Origin: Burkholderiales bacterium
GTDB taxonomy: Bacteria; Pseudomonadota; Gammaproteobacteria; Burkholderiales; Burkholderiaceae_D
NCBI GenBank assembly: GCA_947451925.1
Contig: CANGAW010000003.1
Location: 1 to 64,000, forward strand
DNA length: 64,000 nucleotides
Direction: 5' to 3'
Shown here: piece after piece, positions 29,325 through 39,045 of the stretch
Layout of the letters: each line of letters opens with the position of its first letter
Numbering within the stretch: the first letter of the stretch is position 1
The notes under the pieces: generated by a model
Told to the model about the DNA's origin: nothing
The model's database searches: none
Seen by the model: only the letters and a program-made list of their open reading frames with translations
Made by a program: the position numbers and the translations under genes

Positions 29325-31282
29325 TCGCTGAACTCGGTCAATTCTGTCTGGCATTTGCCCTCGCTATTGCGCTGGTGGCCTCAGTGTTCGGCTTCTGGCA
29401 CATCAGTCGTCAGAGTTTGAGTTTTTCTTATCTGGGGCGGGCGCTGGCCGGTTCGGCCTGGCTGACTTTTGCACTGACTGCAGCTGCTTTCGGTGCGCTG
29501 ATCTGGAGTTTCATTACCAGCGATTTTTCAGTTCGCAATGTGGCCGAAAATTCAAACAGCCTGTTGCCGATGGCATATCGCTTTGCAGCCTCCTGGGGTT
29601 CGCATGAAGGCTCCTTACTGTTGTGGGTACTGATGCTGTCAGGCTGGACCGCCGCTGTCGCCGGCCGCTCGGCGCATCTGGCACCTGGTTTTCGCGCACG
29701 CGTGATCGCCACCTTATTGCTGCTGCAAGTGGCATTTGTGGGTCTGCTTCTGGCCAGCTCAAACCCTTTTTTGCGCTTGCTGCCTGCGGCCATCGAAGGG
29801 CGTGACCTGAACCCCTTGCTGCAAGATCCGGTGATGGTGATCCATCCGCCTATGCTCTACATGGGTTATGTCGGTTTTGCGGTGACCTTCGCCTTTGCCG
29901 TTGCAGCTTTGCTTGAAGGCCGGCTTGACCCGATCTGGGCGCGCTGGTCGCGGCCTTGGGCCAATGCGGCCTGGGTGTTTTTAACTGTGGGTATTTTGCT
30001 GGGCAGCTGGTGGGCTTATACCGAGCTGGGCTGGGGCGGCTGGTGGTTCTGGGATCCGGTTGAAAACGCGTCTATCCTGCCGTGGTTTGCCGGCACCGCG
30101 TTAATCCATTCGCTGGCTGTTACCGACAAGCGCGATGCGCTCAAAAGCTGGACCGTGCTGTTAGCACTGATTGCCTTTGCGCTGTCCTTGCTGGGAACCT
30201 TTCTGGTGCGCTCGGGCGTGCTGACTTCGGTGCATGCGTTTGCGACTGACCCGACCCGTGGCATTCTGATTTTGTCTTTGTTGACCGTAGTCGTTGGCGT
30301 GGCCTTCGTGCTGTATGCATGGCGCACCCGTGAAGTCGGTCTGGGCGGCAGCTTTAGTCCAGTCTCGCGCGAGTCGCTACTGCTGATCAATAACCTGCTG
30401 CTGGCTTGCGCCTTGTCTGCGGTGCTGCTGGGTACGCTCTATCCACTGATTATGGAAGCCATTGGTGGCACCAAAATGTCAGTTGGCCCACCTTACTTTG
30501 AAGCGGTGATTGCGCCCCTGTTGTTGCCGGCGGCCTGGTTCATGGCTTCGGCTCCCTGGAGCACCTGGAAGAGCACCGATCCCTTGGTCATGCTGCGGCA
30601 GATGTTGTGGCCACTGCTGGCTGCAGTTGCGGTCGCTGCGGGCTTCATTATCTTGCGCGGCAAAGGCGGCGTGATGATGGCGCTCGGTATCATCTCGGCG
30701 GCGTTGCTGGCCATTGCCACCCTGAGCCATGCGGTGCAGCGTCTGCGTGGTCAGGACAATGTGTTCAAGCGCATGCGTTCACTGGGCGCGTCGTATTGGG
30801 CAATGGTGCTGGCGCACATGGGTGTGGCGGTGTTTATTGCCGGCGTGACTCTGGTCAAGACTTATGAGATTGAAAAAGATCTGGTCATGCGTGTCGGGCA
30901 GACTGAAACCATCGCCAACTGGACCCTGCGTTTTGATGGCGTCAAAATGGTACCCGGTCAAAATTACAGCGCTTGGCAGGCCATTTTCCAGCTCGCTGAT
31001 AAAGATGGCAGCGACATGCGTGAACTGTTGCCGGAAAAACGGCGCTATGCTGCCAGTGGCCAGACCATGAGCGAAGCGGCGATTGATTATGGCGTGTTCG
31101 GCGACATTTACTTGTCGCTGGGTGAGCCGATGCCGGTTGAAGGCAATCAGCCGGAAGTCTGGTCTGCGCGCATTTACCTGAAACCCTTCATCGGCTGGAT
31201 CTGGTGGGGTTGCATGCTGATGGCCCTGGGTGGTGCGCTGGCGTTGTTTGATCGCCGTTATCGTCGCAAGGTGTCTGCATGA
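29321..31282 (+). CDS. ccmF: Heme lyase CcmF/NrfE family
   Basis: WWAYTELGWGGWWFWDPVENASILPWFAGTALIHSLAV motif. Confidence 0.97.
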   Translation: MIAELGQFCLAFALAIALVASVFGFWHISRQSLSFSYLGRALAGSAWLTFALTAAAFGALIWSFITSDFSVRNVAENSNSLLPMAYRFAASWGSHEGSLLLWVLMLSGWTAAVAGRSAHLAPGFRARVIATLLLLQVAFVGLLLASSNPFLRLLPAAIEGRDLNPLLQDPVMVIHPPMLYMGYVGFAVTFAFAVAALLEGRLDPIWARWSRPWANAAWVFLTVGILLGSWWAYTELGWGGWWFWDPVENASILPWFAGTALIHSLAVTDKRDALKSWTVLLALIAFALSLLGTFLVRSGVLTSVHAFATDPTRGILILSLLTVVVGVAFVLYAWRTREVGLGGSFSPVSRESLLLINNLLLACALSAVLLGTLYPLIMEAIGGTKMSVGPPYFEAVIAPLLLPAAWFMASAPWSTWKSTDPLVMLRQMLWPLLAAVAVAAGFIILRGKGGVMMALGIISAALLAIATLSHAVQRLRGQDNVFKRMRSLGASYWAMVLAHMGVAVFIAGVTLVKTYEIEKDLVMRVGQTETIANWTLRFDGVKMVPGQNYSAWQAIFQLADKDGSDMRELLPEKRRYAASGQTMSEAAIDYGVFGDIYLSLGEPMPVEGNQPEVWSARIYLKPFIGWIWWGCMLMALGGALALFDRRYRRKVSA

Positions 31283-31809
31283 AACGCAAACTGTTTCTGA
31301 TCCTGCCGATTATGGTGCTGCTGTTGTTGGCGGTGCTGCTCGGTCGTGGTTTGCAACTCGATCCGCACAAACTGGAGTCGGTACGCATCGGCAAGCCGGC
31401 ACCGCATATGCTGCTGCAAACACTGGACGGACATCAGTTCGACAGCGAAGCCCTGAAGGGCCGGGTCTGGGTTTTGAATGTTTTTGCTTCCTGGTGCAGC
31501 GCCTGTGTCATCGAACATCCGCGACTGCTGCAAATAGGTAAGCAAGATCGTGTGCCACTGATGGGTCTGGCCTACAAAGACAAGTCCAGCGATACGTCAG
31601 CCTGGCTGCAACAGCATGGCAATCCGTATCAGCAGGTGGCGCTCGACACCGATGGCCGGGTGGGTATTGAATACGGTGTATACGGCGTGCCTGAAACTTT
31701 TGTCATTGATGCCGAAGGCATTGTCAGGCTGCGCCATGCGGGCCCGATTGACGACACATTTTTTGCACAACAGGTTGAGCCTTTGCTCGCTGCAGGCGGT
31801 ACAAAATGA
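31279..31809 (+). CDS. ccmG: Thiol:disulfide interchange protein DsbE/CcmG
   Basis: WVLNVFASWCSACVIEHPRL thioredoxin-like WCxxC; YGVYGVPETFVIDAEG. Confidence 0.95.
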   Translation: MKRKLFLILPIMVLLLLAVLLGRGLQLDPHKLESVRIGKPAPHMLLQTLDGHQFDSEALKGRVWVLNVFASWCSACVIEHPRLLQIGKQDRVPLMGLAYKDKSSDTSAWLQQHGNPYQQVALDTDGRVGIEYGVYGVPETFVIDAEGIVRLRHAGPIDDTFFAQQVEPLLAAGGTK

Positions 31810-32219
31810 ACGCGACCCCCGAAGAACTCGAAAGACTGCAACGCCTGTCGTCTGATTTGCGTTGCCTGGTCTGCCAGAACCAGAGCATTGCCGAATCAAG
31901 CGCCGGTCTGGCGCTGGACTTGAAACAGCAGGCGCTGGAGCAAATTCAGGCGGGTAAAAGTGATGCCGCGATCCGCACTTACATGGTCGAGCGTTATGGC
32001 GAATTCATTTTATATAAACCCGCTTACTCCACAGCCAACGCTGCATTGTGGGCGGGCCCGTTTTTGTTGCTGGTGTTTTTAGTCGTGGTGATCGTGCGCG
32101 GTTGGCGCCGGCGCGCAGCGGCCGTGAATGCTTCGGCTGTACCGGCAGCAGCGGCAGATGCGCTGCGGCAGGCACAACTGGAAGAGCGCTATCGCCGCGA
32201 ATCGGAACAGAAAAAATAA
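31806..32219 (+). CDS. ccmH: Cytochrome c-type biogenesis protein CcmH
   Basis: LRCLVCQNQSIAESSAGLALDLKQ motif. Confidence 0.95.
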   Translation: MNATPEELERLQRLSSDLRCLVCQNQSIAESSAGLALDLKQQALEQIQAGKSDAAIRTYMVERYGEFILYKPAYSTANAALWAGPFLLLVFLVVVIVRGWRRRAAAVNASAVPAAAADALRQAQLEERYRRESEQKK

Positions 32220-32224
32220 TTCTT

Positions 32225-32791
32225 TTATTCGATGCTGAGTACAGGCAGCCAGTTTGAATTGGCATCGGCATCAAAAAAATCTTTGTCTTGCAGCGGCCGC
32301 TGGCGGCGTTCGATGGGTACCGTGTCGGGTGCAATGAAGGGCGCCATGTCGACTTCAAACAGCGTGCCGCTAATGCCTTTTTCTGTCCACCGCAGTTTGT
32401 AATACAAGCCATTGAACGGATTGACGTGCAAATCCTTGGCCTTGGTGCGCATGAACATCAATGCGTATTCCAGCGGCAGCAAATCGTCGGCGCTGATTAG
32501 TGCGGCTTCGTTTTTTACCGGAAACCAGCACAGTCTTTGTTTCTCGCCGGTCAGGCAACGAAACGGCCGCATCGCCAGAAAATAATCTTCCATATTGGCT
32601 GCCATCTCAACCTGAAAAGCCGTCTTGCCGTTGCCGCCATCGGAGAAAATGACCGAACCAATACGATGACGTTCGCCGGCAGCGTTTGAGAGCACGATGT
32701 CATGACTGCCTTGCAAGTTGAGCGCTTCAACCTGGGCCATGCCAATCATGCCTGAGCATGCCAGCAGCAGACGCAAGATTATTTTTTTCAT
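32225..32791 (-). CDS. Secreted hypothetical protein
   Basis: Signal-peptide-like N-term MKKIILRLLLACSGMIGMAQVEA; no recognised family. Confidence 0.65.
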   Translation of the reverse strand: MKKIILRLLLACSGMIGMAQVEALNLQGSHDIVLSNAAGERHRIGSVIFSDGGNGKTAFQVEMAANMEDYFLAMRPFRCLTGEKQRLCWFPVKNEAALISADDLLPLEYALMFMRTKAKDLHVNPFNGLYYKLRWTEKGISGTLFEVDMAPFIAPDTVPIERRQRPLQDKDFFDADANSNWLPVLSIE

Positions 32792-32893
32792 GTCTGTTCT
32801 CCAATTGATAATGACCGGCAGTCTTGTCGGGCCGCCTTTGGTTTGCCATCATACTGTAGTGAATGTTTAACAGTTTGCGTTCTGGGAGAGTCA

Positions 32894-33820
32894 ATGAACA
32901 AACAAGGGGAACAAGGACTTCGGTTTGCCATCATGGGAGCCGGTGCAGTGGGTTGTTATTTTGGCGGCATGCTGGCCCGCGCCGGCCATCAGGTCACCCT
33001 CATTGGTCGTGGCGCGCATGTGCAAGCGATCCGGCAGCAAGGCTTGCGGCTTGATACGCAAACGTTTGATGAAACCCTGCACGTCACAGCTACCACCGAC
33101 GTGGCCGCTGTCCGTGATGCGCAGATTGTGCTGTTCTGCGTGAAGTCGACCGATACCGTCAGTGCAGCAGCACAGATAGCGCCACATCTTGATCCGGCAG
33201 CGATTGTGTTGAGTTTGCAAAACGGGGTTGAAAACGCTGAACTGTTGAAAGCGGCATTGCCGCAGCATGTGATAGCGGCCGTGGTGTATGTGGCCACTGA
33301 AATGGCCGGCCCGGGTCATCTGCGCCATCATGGTCGCGGTGAGCTGACCATTGGTGCGTCGGCAGAAAGCGAACGTATTGCTTCCCTGTTTACGGCTGCC
33401 GCAATTCCGGTGCAGGTGTCTGCCAACGTTGTGGGTGCGCAGTGGGCCAAGCTGATTATCAATTGCGCCTACAACGCCATTTCGGCGATTACGCAAATGC
33501 CGTATGGCAGACTGATGCAGGGCGAGGGTATTGAGGCGTTGATGCAATCTGTGGTTGATGAATGCCGCGCTGTCTCTGACGCTGCGGGCATTCATGTCCC
33601 TGGTGATAGCATGCAGGAAGTGCGTCGTATTGCGCAGACGATGGCAGGACAGTTTTCGTCCACGGCGCAAGATCTGGCACGTGGCAAGCCCAATGAAATT
33701 GATCATTTGAACGGCTATGTTTGCCGGCAAGCCCAAGCGCTGGGAATTAGCACACCGGTCAATCATGCACTGACTTGTCTGGTGAAATTATTAGCAGAAA
33801 AAAAACAGGAGACACCATGA
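32894..33820 (+). CDS. panE: 2-dehydropantoate 2-reductase
   Basis: FAIMGAGAVGCYFGGMLARAGHQVTLIGR; KPNEIDHLNGYV. Confidence 0.93.
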   Translation: MNKQGEQGLRFAIMGAGAVGCYFGGMLARAGHQVTLIGRGAHVQAIRQQGLRLDTQTFDETLHVTATTDVAAVRDAQIVLFCVKSTDTVSAAAQIAPHLDPAAIVLSLQNGVENAELLKAALPQHVIAAVVYVATEMAGPGHLRHHGRGELTIGASAESERIASLFTAAAIPVQVSANVVGAQWAKLIINCAYNAISAITQMPYGRLMQGEGIEALMQSVVDECRAVSDAAGIHVPGDSMQEVRRIAQTMAGQFSSTAQDLARGKPNEIDHLNGYVCRQAQALGISTPVNHALTCLVKLLAEKKQETP

Positions 33821-34104
33821 ATCAGGAAGAATTCACGCGCATGCTGGCCGACGAAGGCTATGAACAAGTGGTGACGATTGAGCGCGAAGCCAATGGTTTT
33901 CTGGGGCTGCACAGTCATCCTTTCGAAGCCAAGGCTTTGATCATTGAAGGCGAAATCCAGATCTGGGTCGAGGAGCAGGAACAGAAGTGCGCAGTCGGCC
34001 ATATTTTTCATTTGAATGCCGAAGTCGAACATGCCGAGCGTTACGGACCCGCTGGTGTGAAATATCTGGTGGGCCGCAAACCTCTGGTGTCCTCCGGGCT
34101 GTGA
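33817..34104 (+). CDS. Cupin domain protein
   Basis: LGLHSHPFEAKALIIEGEIQIWVEEQEQKCAVGHIFHLNAEVEHAERYG. Confidence 0.85.
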   Translation: MNQEEFTRMLADEGYEQVVTIEREANGFLGLHSHPFEAKALIIEGEIQIWVEEQEQKCAVGHIFHLNAEVEHAERYGPAGVKYLVGRKPLVSSGL

Positions 34105-34106
34105 CG

Positions 34107-34610
34107 ATGCCGCTGACAAAAACGGTAGCGCAGTGCAGTGTGGTGGTGGCCTTGTTGTCGGCGCTGATTCCGGGCTTTGCGCAAGAATCCAAAATGGAAT
34201 CGCAAGCGATTCGCTGCTCGGCTTTTTTTATGGTCTTTGCCGACGCAGCAGATAACAGCCGCGTGAAAAGCTTGCAACAACTCGCCGGCAATTTTGCGGA
34301 TGCCTATGTCAAGGCGCATGACGAAAAAAACACTCATGCCAGCGACGCAGACATGCTGACGCGACGTGAAACCGTGCTCAAAGAATTAGAGGCTGCATAT
34401 CGCGACAACCAGCCGGCTTTGCTGCAGGAAGCGGTGTTATGTGGCGCGTGGGGCGAGGGTTTTTTGCTGCAAGGCGAGAACATCACTTATGTTCCCATCA
34501 TTCCCAAAATCATTCCGCAAAAAGTCTGGGAAGAGTATGGAGCTTTAAGCAGTGCTGCTTTTGAAAAATGGATGCAGGCAGATAGAAACAAAGCCGCGGT
34601 TGGCAAATAA
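34107..34610 (+). CDS. Hypothetical exported protein
   Basis: Signal-peptide-like start MPLTKTVAQCSVVVALLSALIPGFAQ; ORF-track start is upstream inside the cupin gene. Confidence 0.65.
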   Translation: MPLTKTVAQCSVVVALLSALIPGFAQESKMESQAIRCSAFFMVFADAADNSRVKSLQQLAGNFADAYVKAHDEKNTHASDADMLTRRETVLKELEAAYRDNQPALLQEAVLCGAWGEGFLLQGENITYVPIIPKIIPQKVWEEYGALSSAAFEKWMQADRNKAAVGK

Positions 34611-34667
34611 AACACCCGTCTTGACATAATGCCATTCAGTTACGGGGAAATTTTTTCGTTTGTAATG

Positions 34668-34762
34668 AAAGACACTGGGTCCTGGCCTGCGCCGGGACGA
34701 CGTTAACGGGGCAAGGTGACAATCAATAGTCATCCCGGCGCAGGCCGGGATACAGCGTCTTT
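34668..34762. repeat. Intergenic inverted-repeat element (copy 2), 34-nt terminal arms
   Basis: Left arm AAAGACACTGGGTCCTGGCCTGCGCCGGGACGAC; reverse complement of right arm (34729-34762) AAAGACGCTGTATCCCGGCCTGCGCCGGGATGAC. Confidence 0.8.
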
Positions 34763-34810
34763 GCTTAACTGACAGGCATTAGGTACCGTCAGGGATACAT
34801 TCTGCGCCGC

Positions 34811-35152
34811 TTAGTCCACCTCAAAATCGAATTTATGTTTAAGGCAGTTTAAGGTGTTGATGTAATAAAAAGAAAACTTTGCCGCATTTTCCGCACTGAC
34901 CCGTATGCGCATCTGGTTGCGGCCAATGACATCGCCTTCCGTGTCTTTGACGGCGATATGCAAAATACCGGCAAAAGCTTTCTCTCCCTTGTTGACCAGG
35001 ACGCCGCTGACGCCGGTATCAATACAGGAAAGTTCTTTGACCACGAAGTCAGGGTCATTGGTTTTGATGGTCGCAGCAAAGACGCTGGTGCAAGGCAGGG
35101 CGATGCCAGCTAGCAGGGCAAACAGAGCAAGACAAGGTTTTAAAAAAGCCAT
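34811..35152 (-). CDS. Small secreted hypothetical protein
   Basis: MAFLKPCLALFALLAGIALPCTSVFAATIKTNDPDFVVKELSCIDTGVSGVLVNKGEKAF; signal peptide. Confidence 0.65.
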   Translation of the reverse strand: MAFLKPCLALFALLAGIALPCTSVFAATIKTNDPDFVVKELSCIDTGVSGVLVNKGEKAFAGILHIAVKDTEGDVIGRNQMRIRVSAENAAKFSFYYINTLNCLKHKFDFEVD

Positions 35153-35356
35153 CGCAGGGGCTCCGATAGTAAAAAGTAAATTCCGGCATTGGCGGCAAGT
35201 TTGCCGCCCGAACAGACCGAAAGGTAGCAGATTCGCGCGCTGTTGTCGGACTGCTGATACCATCCTGCTCCTGCAGAATGTACAATTCTCAACCTCTTAC
35301 CCGGTTTTGCGGCAAATCCCAGGGATTGTCTGTAAAGATCATTTATCGGAGCTGTA

Positions 35357-35995
35357 TTGAATAATTATCCTCACCCCATCATTGCCCGCGAAGGCTGGCC
35401 TTTCCTGACACTTGCCATCATTGCTGCGCTGCTGGCTACGCAATTCCTTGGCCTGTGGTCGATTCCGTTCTGGATTATCGCAGTCTTCGTATTGCAGTTT
35501 TTCCGTGATCCGGCGCGCGTCATCCCGCAGGATGCCAATGCGGTGCTGTCCCCGGCCGATGGCCGTATTGTTGTCGTCGGCAAGGCCCATGATCCTTACG
35601 CCAATCGCGAGGCGCTGAAAATCAGCGTGTTCATGAATGTGTTCAACGTCCACTCCAATCGCGCGCCAGTCGATGGAAAAATTGAGAACGTCACCTATTT
35701 CCCCGGCAAATTTGTCAACGCTGACCTCGACAAGGCCTCGATTGAAAACGAACGCAATGCGCTGGTGATTACGGCAGCCAATGGCCAGACCGTCACTTGC
35801 GTGCAGGTCGCCGGCCTGGTTGCCCGCCGCATTTTGTGCTACGTCCAAGCCTCTGATGTGCTGTCTCGTGGCCAGCGTTATGGCTTTATCCGTTTTGGCT
35901 CGCGGGTGGACGTTTACCTGCCGCTGACGGCTCGTCCGCTGGTGACCGTTGGCGACAAGGTGTCGGCCACCGAAACGATTCTGGCGCAATTCTGA
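35357..35995 (+). CDS. psd: Phosphatidylserine decarboxylase
   Basis: [56 protein letters not shown] (GS autocleavage). Confidence 0.94.
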   Translation: MNNYPHPIIAREGWPFLTLAIIAALLATQFLGLWSIPFWIIAVFVLQFFRDPARVIPQDANAVLSPADGRIVVVGKAHDPYANREALKISVFMNVFNVHSNRAPVDGKIENVTYFPGKFVNADLDKASIENERNALVITAANGQTVTCVQVAGLVARRILCYVQASDVLSRGQRYGFIRFGSRVDVYLPLTARPLVTVGDKVSATETILAQF

Positions 35996-36031
35996 TCCGG
36001 CGCGCGCCTGCCGTCGGTTACCATAGCCTCT

Positions 36032-36904
36032 ATGTCAATTTTCAATAGCCGTAAAGTGAAGGCCAAGGCCGGCCACAGCAAGCCTTCGCGACTACATCGC
36101 TTGCCGTTGCGTCGTTTGCCGCGGGTTGATGATGTGGCCGAAGTCACCGCGCCGGTGCGCAGCCGTGGCATTTATTTGCTGCCTAACGCATTCACCACGG
36201 CGGCCCTGTTCTGCGGTTTTTACGCCATCGTCATGGCGATGAACCAGCAGTTTTCCAATGCGGCGGTGGCGATTTTTGCAGCCATGGTGCTAGACGCCGT
36301 CGACGGCCGCGTTGCCCGGCTGACCAATACCCAAAGCGAATTTGGCGCCCAATATGACAGCCTGTCCGACATGGTGTCCTTTGGTGCAGCGCCCGCGTTG
36401 ATCGTTTACGAATGGTCCTTGCGCGGCATGGGCAAGCTTGGCTGGCTGGCAGCCTTTGTCTACTGCGCTGGTGCGGCCTTGCGTCTGGCGCGCTTCAACA
36501 CCAATATTGCTGTCGTCGACAAGCGCTTTTTTCAGGGCTTGCCCAGTCCTGCCGCTGCGGCACTGGTCGCCGGCCTGATCTGGCTGATGGACGACCTGCA
36601 CATTGCCGGCACCGAATTCCCCTGGTTGTCGTGGGCGATCACGCTGTGCGCGGGACTGACGATGGTCACCAATGTGCCCTTCTATAGTTTCAAGGACGTG
36701 AACTTTCGCAAGTCGGTACCCTTCATTGCGATCTTTCTGATTGTGCTGATCTTTGTCGCCGTATCGAGCGACCCGCCTAAGGTCTTGTTTGGTTTGTTCG
36801 TCATTTATGGCTTGTCGGGTTATGTGGTCTTTTTCTGGCGCTGGTTTAAAGGCAAGCCGGTCAGCATTGTGCAAACCAGCGATGAGGTAGCGGAAGATCG
36901 TTAG
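36032..36904 (+). CDS. pssA: CDP-diacylglycerol--serine O-phosphatidyltransferase
   Basis: CDP-alcohol phosphatidyltransferase motif DAVDGRVARLTNTQSEFGAQYDSLSD. Confidence 0.94.
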   Translation: MSIFNSRKVKAKAGHSKPSRLHRLPLRRLPRVDDVAEVTAPVRSRGIYLLPNAFTTAALFCGFYAIVMAMNQQFSNAAVAIFAAMVLDAVDGRVARLTNTQSEFGAQYDSLSDMVSFGAAPALIVYEWSLRGMGKLGWLAAFVYCAGAALRLARFNTNIAVVDKRFFQGLPSPAAAALVAGLIWLMDDLHIAGTEFPWLSWAITLCAGLTMVTNVPFYSFKDVNFRKSVPFIAIFLIVLIFVAVSSDPPKVLFGLFVIYGLSGYVVFFWRWFKGKPVSIVQTSDEVAEDR

Positions 36905-36943
36905 ACATGACGGGGACGGTTGCGCTTTTTATTGTTTCCGCTT

Positions 36944-37036
36944 ATGCTCTTTTTCATGTCAAGTCATCCATCTTCTCTCGCTTTTGCCCTCTACAGCAGC
37001 GCCTCAGGCCTGCTGATGCTATACCTACTGCGTTAA
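36944..37036 (+). CDS. Putative leuA leader peptide (30 aa) MLFFMSSHPSSLAFALYSSASGLLMLYLLR
   Basis: Short ORF ending in CTG CTG ATG CTA TAC CTA CTG CGT TAA (5 Leu in 8 codons), 118 bp before leuA; start could be the internal ATG at 36956. Confidence 0.65.
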   Translation: MLFFMSSHPSSLAFALYSSASGLLMLYLLR

Positions 37037-37070
37037 CGCGCAGACAACTACCTCCTCCACAATTCGCTTT

Positions 37071-37103
37071 CTGCCCCGCTCCTGGCTGTAATACCTGGGG
37101 CAG
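37071..37103 (+). promoter_or_regulatory. Possible attenuator hairpin upstream of leuA
   Basis: CTGCCCC (37071-37077) pairs with GGGGCAG (37097-37103); no strong U-tract follows. Confidence 0.4.
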
Positions 37104-37153
37104 GCGGGAAATTATTCAGACCAGATTCACCGACCTTTTCCAAGGAGCCCAGC

Positions 37154-38698
37154 ATGGCCGATTCAAACAAGCTCATCATTTTTGACACCACCTTGCGCGA
37201 TGGCGAGCAGTCGCCTGGCGCGTCGATGACGCGTGACGAAAAAGTCCGCATTGCACGCCAGCTGGAACGACTGAAAGTCGATGTCATTGAAGCCGGTTTT
37301 GCCGCTTCTTCCCAGGGAGACTTTGAATCGATCAAGGCGATTGCCGGTACCATCAAAGATTCCATCATCTGCTCGCTGTCGCGCGCCAATGATCGCGACA
37401 TTTCGCGTGCGGCCGAAGCACTTGAGCCTGCGGCCAGAAAACGCATTCACACCTTCATTGCGACTTCGCCGCTGCATATGGAAAAAAAGCTGCGCATGTC
37501 GCCGGATCAGGTGCTGGAGCAAGCGAAGCAGGCCGTGCGCTTTGCGCGCAAATTTACCGATGATGTGGAATTCAGCCCGGAAGACGGCAGCCGCTCGGAA
37601 ATGGATTTCCTCTGCCGCGTGATCGAAACCGTGATTAACGAGGGTGCCACCACCATCAACTTCGCTGATACCGTCGGATATGCGGTGCCTGAGCTGTACG
37701 GCACCATGCTGCGCACGCTGCGCGAACGCATTCCCAATTCTGACAAGGCTGTCTGGTCGGTGCACTGCCATAACGACCTGGGCATGGGCGTCGCCAATTC
37801 TCTGGCCGGTGTGATGATTGGCGGCGCGCGTCAGGTTGAATGCACCATCAACGGTTTAGGCGAGCGTGCAGGCAATACGGCGCTGGAAGAAATCGTCATG
37901 GCTGTTCGCACCCGCAAGGATCATTACAAGCTTGAAATCGGCATCGATGCCACGCAAATTGTGCCGACCTCCAAGCTGGTGTCGCAGATTACCGGTTTTG
38001 CCGTACAGCCGAACAAGGCCGTGGTCGGCGCCAATGCTTTCGCCCATGCGTCTGGTATTCATCAGGACGGCATCCTGAAAGCGCGCGATACCTACGAGAT
38101 CATGCGCGCCGAAGACGTAGGCTGGGCAGCCAACAAGATTGTGTTGGGTAAGCTCTCAGGACGCAACGCGTTCAAACAGCGTCTGGAGGAACTGGGCATC
38201 AAGCTCGACTCGGAACACGAAGTCAACGCCGCCTTTACCCGCTTCAAGGAACTCGCCGACCGCAAATCCGAGATCTTCGATGAAGACATCATGGCGCTGG
38301 TATCTGACGAGCAGCAGTCGCATGAAAAGGAACACTACAATTTCGTGTCGCTGTCGCAGCACTCGGAAACCGGCGAAAAGCCTTCGGCTAAAGTGACCTT
38401 TTCGATTGAAGGCAAAGAAGTCAGTTGCGACGGAGAGGGCAATGGTCCGGTCGATGCGATTGTCAACGCCATTGAATCCAAGGCCGCCAGCGGTGCCGAG
38501 TTGCTGTTATTTTCGGTCAATGCGATTACGACCGGCACTCAGTCTCAGGGTGAAGTCACCATGCGCTTGTCAAAGGCCGGGCGTATCGTCAACGGCGTGG
38601 GTGCCGATCTCGACATCGTGGTGGCGTCAGCCAAAGCGTATTTGTCGGCGTTGAATAAACTGCATTCGAAGACAGAAAAACTGAACCCGCAGCTGTAA
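37154..38698 (+). CDS. leuA: 2-isopropylmalate synthase
   Basis: [51 protein letters not shown]-terminal LeuA dimer domain. Confidence 0.97.
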   Translation: MADSNKLIIFDTTLRDGEQSPGASMTRDEKVRIARQLERLKVDVIEAGFAASSQGDFESIKAIAGTIKDSIICSLSRANDRDISRAAEALEPAARKRIHTFIATSPLHMEKKLRMSPDQVLEQAKQAVRFARKFTDDVEFSPEDGSRSEMDFLCRVIETVINEGATTINFADTVGYAVPELYGTMLRTLRERIPNSDKAVWSVHCHNDLGMGVANSLAGVMIGGARQVECTINGLGERAGNTALEEIVMAVRTRKDHYKLEIGIDATQIVPTSKLVSQITGFAVQPNKAVVGANAFAHASGIHQDGILKARDTYEIMRAEDVGWAANKIVLGKLSGRNAFKQRLEELGIKLDSEHEVNAAFTRFKELADRKSEIFDEDIMALVSDEQQSHEKEHYNFVSLSQHSETGEKPSAKVTFSIEGKEVSCDGEGNGPVDAIVNAIESKAASGAELLLFSVNAITTGTQSQGEVTMRLSKAGRIVNGVGADLDIVVASAKAYLSALNKLHSKTEKLNPQL

Positions 38699-38708
38699 AA
38701 CTGCGTGT

Positions 38709-38748
38709 TGGCTGGTGCCGGACAGGATATTCTGTCCGGCACCAGCCA
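38709..38748. terminator. Long hairpin downstream of leuA (17-bp perfect arms)
   Basis: TGGCTGGTGCCGGACAG-gatatt-CTGTCCGGCACCAGCCA; no clear U-tract. Confidence 0.6.
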
Positions 38749-38854
38749 GAGACAGCGTTCGATATTGCCACTTCTTTTGGGCTAAAGCCTGATTAAGCAA
38801 AGTGATTGGCATATTGCCCAAAATTGCCCCATAAACTACAATCAACGACCATTT

Positions 38855-38951
38855 CGTCCCACGTAACTGGCGAAATTCAGGGTTTTACAGTGACCTGAAA
38901 GGTGGGTATCCACCGGGAAGCGTGGGATTTCATTAGCCGTGCGCCTGGGCA
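38855..38951 (+). ncRNA. ZTP (ZMP/pfl-motif) riboswitch upstream of glyA
   Basis: Contains ACTGGCGAA, CCACCGGGAAGC, P1 TCCCAC/GTGGGA and GCCGTGCGCCTGGGCA, matching the conserved core of the pfl/ZTP motif; immediately upstream of glyA. Confidence 0.85.
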
Positions 38952-39045
38952 GCCAAGATGGATGACGTTTGAGGCTGCGCATGGTCAATTCTTGCCCCCC
39001 TCATTCGATTAAATCATCAGACTTCCACATCGATTGGAGTATTTC

